From positions 248,001-312,000 of the forward strand of contig NZ_JANQAJ010000005.1 in the NCBI RefSeq assembly GCF_024707105.1: 64,000 nucleotides of DNA, in the 5' to 3' direction. The notes under the pieces are model-generated. The model made no database searches. It saw nothing but the letters and a program-made list of their open reading frames with translations, and was not told where the DNA came from. A program made the translations under genes and the position numbers. Positions within the stretch are counted from its first letter, which is position 1, and every line of letters starts with the position of its first letter. Shown here in pieces: positions 9,749-17,974 of the stretch. The DNA is from Devosia ginsengisoli (GTDB lineage Bacteria > Pseudomonadota > Alphaproteobacteria > Rhizobiales > Devosiaceae).

Positions 9749-11245
9749 ATGTTTGGCAAGCGCACATCTTTTGGTGGCAATACTCCGGGCGTCGGCGAAG
9801 TCCAGCGTCCGGTTCCGAGTGCCGCGCCGCAAGCCGAAGCCCAGTCTGCGCCCGCGCGCCGGTCCGCTGATACTGATGCCATGGCCGCCCGCATGCGCGG
9901 CGGCGACGAAGTGGTCGATGTCCGCGCCCCGGCCGATGCCGCGCGCGACAAGGAATATTTCCACACCAAGTCGGCCATCTTCAGCGCGCTGATCGATTCC
10001 ATCGATCTCAGCCAGCTCGCCACCATGGACCAGGATGCGGCGCGTGAGGAAATTCGCGACATCGTCGCCGAGATCATCGCGCTCAAATCCATCATCATGT
10101 CCATTTCCGAGCAGGAAGACCTGCTCGAGGATATCTGCAACGATGTGCTGGGTTATGGCCCGCTCGAGCCGCTGCTGGCCCGCGACGATATCGCCGATAT
10201 CATGGTGAATGGGTCCCAGAAATGCTACATCGAAGTCGCCGGCAAGGTGAAGCTCACCAATGTGCGCTTCCGCGACGATGCCCATCTGATGAATGTCTGC
10301 CAACGCATCGTCAGCCAGGTCGGCCGCCGCGTCGATGAAAGCTCGCCTATCTGCGACGCGCGCCTGCCCGATGGTTCCCGCGTCAACGTCATCGCGCCGC
10401 CCCTGGCCATCGATGGCGCCGCGCTCACCATCCGCAAGTTCAAGAAGGACAAGCTGACCCTCCAGCAGCTCGTCAAATACAATTCCATCTCGCCCGAAGG
10501 CGCCGAAGTGCTGCGCATCCTTGGCCGCGTCCGCGCCAATGTGCTGATTTCGGGCGGTACCGGCTCGGGCAAGACCACCTTGCTCAATTGCATGACCGCC
10601 TTCATCGAAAAGGATGAGCGCGTCATCACCTGCGAGGACTCTGCCGAACTCCAGCTCCAGCAGCCCCATGTGGTGCGCCTCGAAACCCGCCCGCCCAATC
10701 TCGAGGGCGAAGGCGAGATCACCATGCGCGATCTCATCAAGAACTGCCTGCGCATGCGGCCCGAACGCATCATCGTCGGCGAAGTCCGTGGCCCCGAGAG
10801 CTTCGACCTGCTCCAGGCCATGAATACCGGTCACGATGGCTCCATGGGCACGCTGCACGCCAACAGCCCGCGCGAAGCCCTTTCCCGCCTCGAATCCATG
10901 ATCACCATGGGCGGCTACAGCCTGCCCAGCCGCACCATCCGCGAGATGATCACCTCGTCCATCGATGTCGTGGTGCAGGCCGCCCGCCTGCGCGATGGTT
11001 CCCGCCGCATCACCCACATCACCGAGATCCTCGGCATGGAAGGCGACGTGATCGTGACCCAGGATATCTTCCTCTACGACATCCTGGGCGAGGACGGGAA
11101 TGGCATGCTGCTCGGCAAGCATCGCTCCACCGGCATCACCAAGCCGCAATTCGCCGAGCGCGCCCGCTACTTCAACGAGGAAGCCAACCTCGTCGAAGCG
11201 CTCGAAAAGTCCAATACCGAACAGCGTCAGTTGCTGGATTCGTGA
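9749..11245 (+). CDS. cpaF: Tad pilus secretion ATPase CpaF/TadA
   Basis: A 498-residue hexameric ATPase of the VirB11/PulE family that powers Flp pilus assembly. The Walker A is GGTGSGKTT (269-277), and the Walker B region is RIIVGEVRGPE (about 340-350). LGYGPLEPLL and DIMVNG are typical of the TadA N-terminal domain. The first 65 residues are a low-complexity Ala/Pro/Arg linker. The stop overlaps the tadB ATG by one base (TGATG), giving tight coupling. Confidence 0.95.
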   Translation: MFGKRTSFGGNTPGVGEVQRPVPSAAPQAEAQSAPARRSADTDAMAARMRGGDEVVDVRAPADAARDKEYFHTKSAIFSALIDSIDLSQLATMDQDAAREEIRDIVAEIIALKSIIMSISEQEDLLEDICNDVLGYGPLEPLLARDDIADIMVNGSQKCYIEVAGKVKLTNVRFRDDAHLMNVCQRIVSQVGRRVDESSPICDARLPDGSRVNVIAPPLAIDGAALTIRKFKKDKLTLQQLVKYNSISPEGAEVLRILGRVRANVLISGGTGSGKTTLLNCMTAFIEKDERVITCEDSAELQLQQPHVVRLETRPPNLEGEGEITMRDLIKNCLRMRPERIIVGEVRGPESFDLLQAMNTGHDGSMGTLHANSPREALSRLESMITMGGYSLPSRTIREMITSSIDVVVQAARLRDGSRRITHITEILGMEGDVIVTQDIFLYDILGEDGNGMLLGKHRSTGITKPQFAERARYFNEEANLVEALEKSNTEQRQLLDS

Positions 11246-12219
11246 TGACCACTATCCTGCTCGTCGTTTTGGCCATGATCACCGTCGGTGCGGCGGGCTT
11301 TGCGCTCGTGCCGTCGGCGCTGGGCGGCAGCCGGGCCGACAAGCGTCGCAAGGCGCTGCAGGGCGATCTGCGCGTCAACCGCCTCGAAGCCAATGCCGCC
11401 CGCAGCCGCGACGACCGGCGCAAGAGCGTGCAGCAGGCCCTCAAGTCGCAGACCAATGCGCTCAATGCCCGGAAGCGCGTGACCCTGCCGCAACTGCTGT
11501 TCCAGGCCGGCATGACCATCAAGCCGGCGGCCTTCATCCGCAACAGCATCATCTTCGGCGTGGCCGTGCTGGTCATCCTCATTGTCGTCCAGGTGCCGAT
11601 CTACCTGGCTCCGGTCTTCGCCGTGGCTGCCGCCTATCTGCTGCCGCGCATCTATGTCGGCCAGAAGCGCAAGAAATATCAGGACCGCTTCCTCGACGAA
11701 TTGCCCAACGCCGTCGAAGCCGTCGTGCGCGGCGTCAAGACCGGCCTGCCGCTCAACGACTCCATCCGCGTCGTCGCCAAGGATGCCAAGGAGCCGGTAA
11801 AATCCGAATTCGGCCGCGTGCTCGACCAGCAGGCCTTCGGCCTGTCCATGACCGAGGCGGTCACCGTGCTGCTCGATCGCGTGCCTTTGCCCGAGGTCAA
11901 TTTCTTCGTCGTCGTCATCACCGTGCAGCAGCAGGCCGGCGGCAATCTCAGCGAAGCGCTGGGCAACCTGGCCAAGGTGCTGCGCAATCGCAAGAAGATG
12001 AAGATGAAGATCAAGGCCATGTCGTCCGAGGCCAAGGCCTCCGCCGGCATTATCGGCTCGCTGCCCTTCGTCGTCGGCACGCTGGTGAGCGTGGTTTCCC
12101 CCACCTATCTGGTGCCGCTCTTCACCACGTCGCTGGGCCATATCTGGCTGGGCGTGGGCGCGGTCATGCTGGCTTTGGGCATTTTCATCATGAACCGCAT
12201 GATTCAGTTCGACTACTGA
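11245..12219 (+). CDS. tadB: Tad inner-membrane platform protein TadB
   Basis: A 324-residue GspF-like (T2SSF domain) membrane protein. A hydrophobic N-terminus, two closely spaced helices near residues 95-135, the cytoplasmic T2SSF domain (FLDELPNAVEAVVRGVKTGLPLND pattern) and a C-terminal helix pair are visible. With TadC it forms the platform that couples the CpaF ATPase to pilin assembly. ATG 11245 overlaps the cpaF stop; a GTG at 11242 is also in frame but less likely. Confidence 0.92.
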   Translation: MTTILLVVLAMITVGAAGFALVPSALGGSRADKRRKALQGDLRVNRLEANAARSRDDRRKSVQQALKSQTNALNARKRVTLPQLLFQAGMTIKPAAFIRNSIIFGVAVLVILIVVQVPIYLAPVFAVAAAYLLPRIYVGQKRKKYQDRFLDELPNAVEAVVRGVKTGLPLNDSIRVVAKDAKEPVKSEFGRVLDQQAFGLSMTEAVTVLLDRVPLPEVNFFVVVITVQQQAGGNLSEALGNLAKVLRNRKKMKMKIKAMSSEAKASAGIIGSLPFVVGTLVSVVSPTYLVPLFTTSLGHIWLGVGAVMLALGIFIMNRMIQFDY

Positions 12220-12235
12220 CCGGGAGCGCGCCGCC

Positions 12236-13249
12236 ATGAATTTCGTCGAGCTTCTGACCCAGCGGGAATTCCTCATCTCCGTGCTCGCCGCCGTATCGGC
12301 CGCGGCGGTGGTCTTCACCTTCGGCTCCAGCTTCATCGTCAAGTCCGAGATGCGCAGCCGCATCAAGCGGGTAGCTTTGGAGCGCGAGAAGATGCGCGCC
12401 GAGGAAATGGCCCGCCTGCGCGGCGGTGGCATCGCTGCTGCCGATAGTCGCGGCATCCGGCGCAACGCCGAAACCAAGACCTATATGAAGAATGTCGTGG
12501 AGCGCTTCGATCTCAAGAAGGCGTTCCAGGACGATGCCACCGTCGACAAGCTCGCCATGGCCGGTTTCCGCGGGCAGGGGCACCTGACCACCTTCCTCTT
12601 CATGCGCTTCGTGACGCCCCTGGTCGTGTTTGCGCTGGCCGCGCTATATCTGCTGGTGCTGGCCCCGGGCGGCCGGCCGCTCTACCTCAATGTCACCTAC
12701 GCCGTCGGTGCTGCCCTGCTCGGCGCCTACCTGCCCAATCTGCTGCTCAAGAACACCACCACCAAGCGCCAGGCCTCCATCAAGAAAGCCTGGCCCGATT
12801 GTCTCGATCTGATGCTGCTCTGCGTCGAGGCCGGCATGTCGATGGAACACGCGTTCAAGCGCGTCGCCAAGGAAATCGGCGCCCAGAGCGTCGAGCTGGC
12901 CGAGGAACTGACCCTCACCACGGCCGAATTGTCCTTCCTCGAAGACCGCGGCCGCGCCTATGACAATCTGGGCCGCCGCACGGGCCTGGATGGCGTTAAG
13001 TCGGTGATGACCGCGCTGATCCAGGCCGATCGCTACGGTACTTCGGTCGGCCAGGCCCTGCGCGTCATGGCCGAGGAAGGCCGCGAGCAGCGCATGATGG
13101 AGGCCGAGAAGAAAGCCGCCTCCCTGCCGCCCAAGCTCACCGTGCCGCTGATCCTGTTCTTCCTGCCGGTGCTGTTCATCGTCATCATGGCCCCGGCCAT
13201 GATCAAGGTCTTCGGCAGCCCGGTCTCCAGCGCGATGGGCGGCGGCTGA
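12236..13249 (+). CDS. tadC: Tad inner-membrane platform protein TadC
   Basis: A 337-residue partner of TadB with the same T2SSF fold. An N-terminal helix is followed by a basic stretch and two helices near 115-165. The cytoplasmic domain carries WPDCLDLMLLCVEAGMSMEHA and ALIQADRYGTSVGQALRVMAEE, which are characteristic of TadC, and a C-terminal helix ends LILFFLPVLFIVIMAP. It starts 16 bases after tadB and ends the plus-strand operon, 14 bases from a convergent gene. Confidence 0.92.
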   Translation: MNFVELLTQREFLISVLAAVSAAAVVFTFGSSFIVKSEMRSRIKRVALEREKMRAEEMARLRGGGIAAADSRGIRRNAETKTYMKNVVERFDLKKAFQDDATVDKLAMAGFRGQGHLTTFLFMRFVTPLVVFALAALYLLVLAPGGRPLYLNVTYAVGAALLGAYLPNLLLKNTTTKRQASIKKAWPDCLDLMLLCVEAGMSMEHAFKRVAKEIGAQSVELAEELTLTTAELSFLEDRGRAYDNLGRRTGLDGVKSVMTALIQADRYGTSVGQALRVMAEEGREQRMMEAEKKAASLPPKLTVPLILFFLPVLFIVIMAPAMIKVFGSPVSSAMGGG

Positions 13250-13263
13250 ACGCTCGGCCGGAT

Positions 13264-13491
13264 TCAGGCGCGCTTGGAGACTTTCTGGCCCATCCGCTCC
13301 ATGGCGATGCGCGAGAACAGGTTCCCCTCTTCGGCGACCCGGTTCTTGCTGATCGCGGCGAAGCTGTTGGCGAGCTGGGCATTCTTGTCGATGATCGACT
13401 GCGCCTCGGCCCGGCGTGCCTTGCGATATTCCATCTGGCTGGCGATGGGGAATTTGTGCATATTCCAGCGGGAAATTTTTTCTGTCGCCAT
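13264..13491 (-). CDS. Small basic protein downstream of tadD (unknown function)
   Basis: A 75-residue hydrophilic protein rich in Lys, Arg, Ala and Gln with no signal peptide or membrane helix. The central part (EYRKARRAEAQSIIDKNAQLANSF) looks helical. I do not recognise a named family. It starts nine bases after the tadD stop on the same strand, so it is very probably co-transcribed with tadD and may be linked to the pilus locus. It could equally be an unrelated gene carried by the operon. Confidence 0.6.
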   Translation of the reverse strand: MATEKISRWNMHKFPIASQMEYRKARRAEAQSIIDKNAQLANSFAAISKNRVAEEGNLFSRIAMERMGQKVSKRA

Positions 13492-13500
13492 GGCGCCGTG

Positions 13501-14271
13501 TCAGCCCTGTTCGATCAGGTCCCAGCGGTTCTGCTGCGTCAGCAACGCCCGCACATAGGCCATATTACTCTCCACCTGCGCTGGTGGCAATTCGGTCGCA
13601 TAGAGCGCCCGGCATTCCTCGAACCGCCCCTGCAGGCCCACGATCAGCGCCAGGTTCTGGCGGATCTGGCTGGTCGCCCCGCGCATCTGCACCGCCCGGC
13701 GCAAATGCTGCTCGGCGGCCGGCAGTTCCTTGGTCATGGCATAGGAAAGGCCCATATTGGCCTCGATCGAGGCCTCGCCCGGCGCGAATACCAGCGCCTG
13801 CGCATAAAGCGCCCGCGCTTCCTGGTTGCGGCCGACCTGGTCGAGCGTCGCGCCCTTGACCAGCAGCGCATTCCAGTCCGGTGCTTCGGGACGGATCACA
13901 TTGTCCAGCACCTGCAGCGATTGGTCGAACCGCCCATCTGCCGTCAACGCCTTGGCATAGGCCACCGCGACATCGACGTCGCCGGGGTAATAGGCCATGC
14001 TGATTTCCAGCACCGATACGGCCTGCTGGCTCTGCCCCACCGCGCGCAATGCCGCCGCATAGTGGATGGCAATGCCCTTGTCCTTGGGGTTGGATTTGTA
14101 GCGCGCCGTCAACTCGGCCAGGCTTTGCTGGCTCTGGCCCGCCGCCATGCCGGAATAATCCGGCGAGGGCATGCTGGTCCGGTTCGACGCGCAAGCGCTG
14201 ATCGCCACCGCCGCCACGCCGGCCAGCAGCAGCACGCGCAGGGGTTTCGAAAAGCGGTTCAGCGGTGACAT
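13501..14271 (-). CDS. tadD: Tad pilus TPR lipoprotein TadD
   Basis: A 256-residue protein with a lipoprotein-type leader (hydrophobic segment, then ISAC with the lipid Cys at residue 27). Tetratricopeptide repeats follow from about residue 55 to 215 (recurring A-x-A-G-x-Q-A pattern such as LRAVGQSQQAVSVL and LDQVGRNQEARALY). TadD is the pilotin-like outer-membrane lipoprotein needed for the secretin. The start at 14271 is preceded by GCAGGGAT and gives a normal leader, unlike the longer extension to 14352. It faces the tadC end convergently. Two inverted TTAACC motifs lie just upstream. Confidence 0.85.
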   Translation of the reverse strand: MSPLNRFSKPLRVLLLAGVAAVAISACASNRTSMPSPDYSGMAAGQSQQSLAELTARYKSNPKDKGIAIHYAAALRAVGQSQQAVSVLEISMAYYPGDVDVAVAYAKALTADGRFDQSLQVLDNVIRPEAPDWNALLVKGATLDQVGRNQEARALYAQALVFAPGEASIEANMGLSYAMTKELPAAEQHLRRAVQMRGATSQIRQNLALIVGLQGRFEECRALYATELPPAQVESNMAYVRALLTQQNRWDLIEQG

Positions 14272-14288
14272 ATCCCTGCAATAAATCA

Positions 14289-14309
14289 TTAACCCTAACG
14301 GGCGGTTAA
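14289..14309 (-). promoter_or_regulatory. Inverted TTAACC pair upstream of tadD (CtrA-like)
   Basis: TTAACC at 14289-14294 and GGTTAA at 14304-14309 face each other nine bases apart, 18-38 bases before the tadD start. The same hexamer occurs twice before cpaB, which suggests a common regulator. CtrA is the obvious candidate from the hexamer sequence; the spacing is not the canonical TTAA-N7-TTAA. Confidence 0.45.
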
Positions 14310-14338
14310 AGCAGGCTGCTGTTCGCCGACATCGGAGC

Positions 14339-14458
14339 CAAACCACCCCCACCCTTTATCTCTCCCCACAGGGGGGAGGGAGACAATGAGCACTGGCATC
14401 CGATCTGGCGCCTCCCTCCCCTGGATGGGGAGGGGATCGAGGGTGGGGTGGGGCCACG
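14339..14458. repeat. Family B palindromic repeat, copy 1
   Basis: A C-rich module CACCCCCACCCTTTATCTCTCCCCACAGGGGGGAGGGA type, then a second inverted copy ending GGGTGGGGTGGGGCC. It fills the divergent gap between tadD and the M17 peptidase. Other copies are at 37.1, 45.2 and 55.6 kb. Confidence 0.8.
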
Positions 14459-14539
14459 CGCACAGCGCGCGCAATCACCCCCCGCGTTGCCGCGACTCTC
14501 CCGCCCCGCTACAACAGCAGCAACACCCCGGAGTCCACC

Positions 14540-15877
14540 ATGCCCAAAGCCCCCGTCCTGCCCCTCATCTGTGTCGAAGAGGGTGGGCTCGCCGCCGCCA
14601 ATCTGTCCGCGACCCATGCGGCCTGGGCTCAAGCCAACGGCTTTTCCGGCCAGCGCGGGCGCCTGCTGGCGCTGCCGGGGCAGGGCGGGGCACTCGATGC
14701 CTTTCTCTTCGGTACGGGCGAAGCCGACACCCGTCCGGCTCTGGTCACCGGCCTTGCCGGTGCCGCCCTGGCTCCCGGCGCCTATCGCCTCGAAGGCGCC
14801 CTGGCCGATCCCGATCTCGCCGCCCTCGGCTTCCGCCTCGGCGCCTATCGTTTCGATCGCTATCGCCAGGGCAAGCCCGCGCCTACCCTGGCTGATCCCG
14901 GCCCCGCCGAAGTCACCCGCCTGGTTGAAGCCGCGACCTTGGCGCGCGACCTCATCAACACCCCGGCCAACGATCTGGGCCCCGACGCCTTCGAGGCCGA
15001 AATCCGTGCCTTCGCCAAGGCCCGCAAGATGGACATCAAGGTCACATCGGGCGATGCCCTGCTCAAGGCCAACTTCCCCATGATCCATGCCGTCGGCCGC
15101 GCCAGCCCCGAGGCGCCGCGCCTGGTCGATCTCACCTGGGGCAAGGCCGGCGATCCCAAGGTGACGCTCGTTGGCAAGGGCGTCACCTTCGATACCGGCG
15201 GCCTCGATATCAAGTCCGCCTCCGGCATGCTGATCATGAAGAAGGATATGGGTGGCGCCGCCAACGTGCTCGGCCTCGCCCATGCCATCGTCTCGGCCAA
15301 GCTGCGCGTCCGCCTGCGCGTCTTGATCCCCATCGTCGAAAATGCCATTGCCGGCGCCGCTTTCCGCCCCGGCGACGTGCTCAAATCCCGCAAGGGCCTC
15401 ACCGTCGAAATCGGCAATACCGATGCCGAAGGCCGCCTCATCCTGGCCGATGCGCTGGCCCTCGCCGATGAGGAAAAGCCCGACCTGCTGCTCGACATGG
15501 CAACGCTGACAGGCGCCGCCCGCGTCGCCCTCGGCCCCGATCTGCCGCCCCTTTACAGCACCGACGACAGCCTCGCCCGTGCCCTCATGGCGTCAGGCGC
15601 CCTGAGCGACGATCCCCTGTGGCACATGCCCCTCTGGTCACCCTACGATTCCATGATGAGTTCGAAAATCGCCGATGTGAACAATGCGGCGACCGGCGGC
15701 TTTGCCGGCTCGGTCACCGCCGCATTGTTCCTGCGCCGCTTCGTCGGCAATGCCGGCGCCTGGGTCCATCTCGATATCTATGGCTGGGCCCCCGAAGCCC
15801 GCCCCGGCCGCAGCCAGGGCGGCACCGACCAAGGCATCCGCGCCGTCTATGGCGTGCTGAAACAGCGATATAGTTGA
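14540..15877 (+). CDS. M17 leucyl aminopeptidase family protein
   Basis: A 445-residue cytosolic metallo-aminopeptidase that releases N-terminal residues from peptides. The M17 signature NTDAEGRL is at 293-300. The metal and catalytic residues are recognisable: K213 in VGKGVTFDTGG, D218, K225 in DIKSASGM and D236 in KKDMGGAAN. The N-terminal domain is shorter than in E. coli PepA (about 500 residues), as in the PepB-like subgroup common in Rhizobiales. It starts 13 bases after a GGAGTCC ribosome-type stretch. Its last codons overlap the operator of the following regulator gene. Confidence 0.88.
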   Translation: MPKAPVLPLICVEEGGLAAANLSATHAAWAQANGFSGQRGRLLALPGQGGALDAFLFGTGEADTRPALVTGLAGAALAPGAYRLEGALADPDLAALGFRLGAYRFDRYRQGKPAPTLADPGPAEVTRLVEAATLARDLINTPANDLGPDAFEAEIRAFAKARKMDIKVTSGDALLKANFPMIHAVGRASPEAPRLVDLTWGKAGDPKVTLVGKGVTFDTGGLDIKSASGMLIMKKDMGGAANVLGLAHAIVSAKLRVRLRVLIPIVENAIAGAAFRPGDVLKSRKGLTVEIGNTDAEGRLILADALALADEEKPDLLLDMATLTGAARVALGPDLPPLYSTDDSLARALMASGALSDDPLWHMPLWSPYDSMMSSKIADVNNAATGGFAGSVTAALFLRRFVGNAGAWVHLDIYGWAPEARPGRSQGGTDQGIRAVYGVLKQRYS

Positions 15878-15917
15878 CTATGACAACGAGTTGATTGACT
15901 ATGTCAACAGTCAATCA
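15874..15917. promoter_or_regulatory. Operator-like palindromes upstream of the MarR-GNAT gene
   Basis: Two direct TTGACTATG copies (15874-15882 and 15895-15903) sit before the regulator start. The second is part of the perfect palindrome TTGAC-TAT-GTCAA (15895-15907). A longer 9-base inverted repeat TGATTGACT (15892-15900)/AGTCAATCA (15909-15917) overlaps it. Size and position fit a MarR-type autoregulatory site. The site begins inside the peptidase stop codon. Confidence 0.65.
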
Positions 15918-15928
15918 GGAGTCGGACC

Positions 15929-16852
15929 ATGTCCGTCAATCCCGCCGATATTGCGCAGGTCCGCGCCTTCAACCGCTTCTACACCAGGGTCATCGGCCTG
16001 CTCGAAGAGGGCATGCACAAGAGTGCCTATAGCCTGGCCGAGGCGCGGGTGATCTATGAATTGGGAAAGCATGGCAGCTCCACCTCGGCCATCATCGCCC
16101 ATACGCTGCAGATGGATCGCGGTCAGATGAGCCGGCTGGTCTGGCGCCTGATGGATCAGGGGATTGTCGCTTCGCTCCCACGCACCAGCGACAAGCGCAT
16201 GGTCCCGTTGGCTCTGACCCCCGAAGGCGACGCGCTCTTCCGCCGCTTCAACGAAATGAGCGACGCTGCCGCCGCCACTGGCCTGCTCGAACCGCTGGAC
16301 GAGTTCGGCCGCCGTGACCTCGTCGGCGCCATGCGCCGCATCGAGGCTCTGCTGGGTGAGCCGGGCGATACCCCGCTCGTCCTGCGCCCCCATCGCGTCG
16401 GCGATATCGGCTGGCTCATCCATCGCCAGGGCCTGCTCTACCATCTCGAACAGGGCTGGAATGGCGAGTTCGAGACGCTCATCACCCGCATCTATGCCGA
16501 ATACGAAGCCGCCCCCGCCACCCCACCCAAATCCCTCTGGGTCGCCGAGCAGGATGGCGAGATCGCCGGTTCGGTCTTCATCATCCCCGCCGAAGAAGCC
16601 GGCACCGCCCAGCTCCGCATGCTCTATACCGAGCCCGCCTTCCGCGGCCACGGCATCGGCAAGCGTCTGGTCGATGAAGCTGTCCGCTTCTCCCGTGCCT
16701 CGGGCTACCGCCGCGTCATCCTCTGGACCCAGGACTGCCTGGTCTCCGCCCGCCGCATTTACCAGGCCGCCGGCTTCCAACTGATCCGCGAAGAAAAGCA
16801 CCACTCCTTCGGCGTGGACCTCAACGGGCAATACTGGGCCCTGGAGCTGTAG
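15929..16852 (+). CDS. Fused MarR-type regulator and GNAT acetyltransferase
   Basis: A 307-residue two-domain protein. Residues about 5-145 form a MarR winged helix (SLAEARVIYELGKHG, LQMDRGQMSRLVWRLMDQGIV, SDKRMVPLALT). Residues about 150-307 form a GNAT domain with acetyl-CoA motif RGHGIGKRLVDEAVRF (about 238-253). Such fusions are a known group; the ligand and the acetyl acceptor are unknown. The strong palindromes before the start suggest autoregulation. The ribosome site is CAGGAGTCGG. No dedicated target gene is adjacent, apart from the upstream peptidase. Confidence 0.88.
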   Translation: MSVNPADIAQVRAFNRFYTRVIGLLEEGMHKSAYSLAEARVIYELGKHGSSTSAIIAHTLQMDRGQMSRLVWRLMDQGIVASLPRTSDKRMVPLALTPEGDALFRRFNEMSDAAAATGLLEPLDEFGRRDLVGAMRRIEALLGEPGDTPLVLRPHRVGDIGWLIHRQGLLYHLEQGWNGEFETLITRIYAEYEAAPATPPKSLWVAEQDGEIAGSVFIIPAEEAGTAQLRMLYTEPAFRGHGIGKRLVDEAVRFSRASGYRRVILWTQDCLVSARRIYQAAGFQLIREEKHHSFGVDLNGQYWALEL

Positions 16853-16877
16853 GGGTAAGGACAGCAGAGGGCATGGG

Positions 16878-17130
16878 CTTGTGCCCACTCCCCGGGGGGA
16901 GGGTTGGCCTTGAGCGCATGAGGCTGGCTACCCCTCTCCCCTTGTGGGAGAGGGTGGAAATCCGCGTCCAGCGGATTTCCGGGTGAGGGGGCTGCGCTAT
17001 CCCATGCTTTAGTGCCAGTGGCTAACTCGACGCCCCCTCATCCGCCCGGAGCCTGACTTCGGGCGCTACGCGACCCGGAGGGGCACCTTCTTCCACAAGG
17101 GAAGAAGGCAAAGCGCCCAAGCGCTGGAAG
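16878..17130. repeat. Family C palindromic repeat cluster, copy 1
   Basis: This fills the convergent gap after the MarR-GNAT gene. CCCCTCTCCCCTTGTGGGAGAGGG, a GGAAATCCGCG/CGGATTTCC palindrome around 16960-16981, and a diverged CTTCTTCCACAAGGGAAGAAGG are recognisable. Other copies are at 23.6, 24.8 and 49.6 kb. I see no gene in the gap 16853-17173. Confidence 0.75.
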
Positions 17131-17173
17131 TAAACACTCCCCTTTGAGCAGAGCTGGGGGCTTTCTGAAGTCC

Positions 17174-17884
17174 CTAGTCCAGCGACAGGTCCGGCTGCAG
17201 CGTGGGCAGGTTGAACTCATCGGGCGTCGCCTGGTCGATGACCTCAACGGCCTCCTGCACCTGTTCAGTGCCGGCTTTAGGAAACAGCAGCGGCGCCATG
17301 GCAAAGCCCACGATGACCAGCACCAGCATGCCCCAGCCCGCCACCGCCTTGTGCTTCTCGATGAAGCGGTTGGCGGCAGGGCCGAAGAAATAGAACAGAC
17401 CGCAGGGCACGAAATAGCGCGCGCCGCGTCCGATCAGCCCATAGATGATGAAGGTCCACAGGTCGAGCCCGGCCACCCCGCTGGTAATGGTGATGACCTT
17501 GTAGGGAATGGGCGAAATCGCGCCGATGATGATCATCAGCGGCCCATTGTCGTTGAAGCTCTGCGTCAGCGAGGCAAAGCCGTCTCCGGCGCCGTAGAAA
17601 TCGATGATCGCCCGACCCACCGTATCGAACAGGTAATAGCCGATGGCATAGCCGGCCAGCCCCCCGATCACCGAGGAAGCCGTGCAGATCGCCGCCAGCC
17701 GCCAGGCGCGCCGCCGGTCGGCCACGATCATCGGCGCCAGCATGATCTCCGGGAAGATCGGCAGGATCATCGCTTCGAGAAAGCACAACAGCGCCAATAT
17801 GGGCTCTGCCAACCGATGCTGGGTCGCCAGCTTGAGACGGTCGTAGAATTTGAGGGGTTTGGCCTGCGCAGGATTGTCGGTCAT
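17174..17884 (-). CDS. VTT-domain (YqaA/DedA-like) membrane protein
   Basis: A 236-residue integral membrane protein. The VTT/SNARE-associated core shows FLEAMILPIFPEIMLAPMIV, GGLAGYAIGYYLFDTVG and PIPYKVITITSGVAGLDLWTFI, typical of the YqaA branch of the DedA superfamily. These proteins are linked to lipid translocation and envelope homeostasis in other bacteria; the role here is not shown. The C-terminal 35 residues are acidic and probably cytoplasmic. It is a single minus-strand gene. Confidence 0.8.
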   Translation of the reverse strand: MTDNPAQAKPLKFYDRLKLATQHRLAEPILALLCFLEAMILPIFPEIMLAPMIVADRRRAWRLAAICTASSVIGGLAGYAIGYYLFDTVGRAIIDFYGAGDGFASLTQSFNDNGPLMIIIGAISPIPYKVITITSGVAGLDLWTFIIYGLIGRGARYFVPCGLFYFFGPAANRFIEKHKAVAGWGMLVLVIVGFAMAPLLFPKAGTEQVQEAVEVIDQATPDEFNLPTLQPDLSLD

Positions 17885-17974
17885 TCGGCCCTGTTACTGA
17901 ACATTTGTGACGCGGCTACCGCGCCGCCTGCCACACATTGCATGCTCCGTGCGCTTGCCGGAATAACGATCGCG

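Noticed and set aside
9605..11149. A 514-codon minus-strand frame opposite cpaF
   Set aside because: Its Asp/Gly/His-rich composition is a mirror of the ATPase codons, and cpaF is certain.
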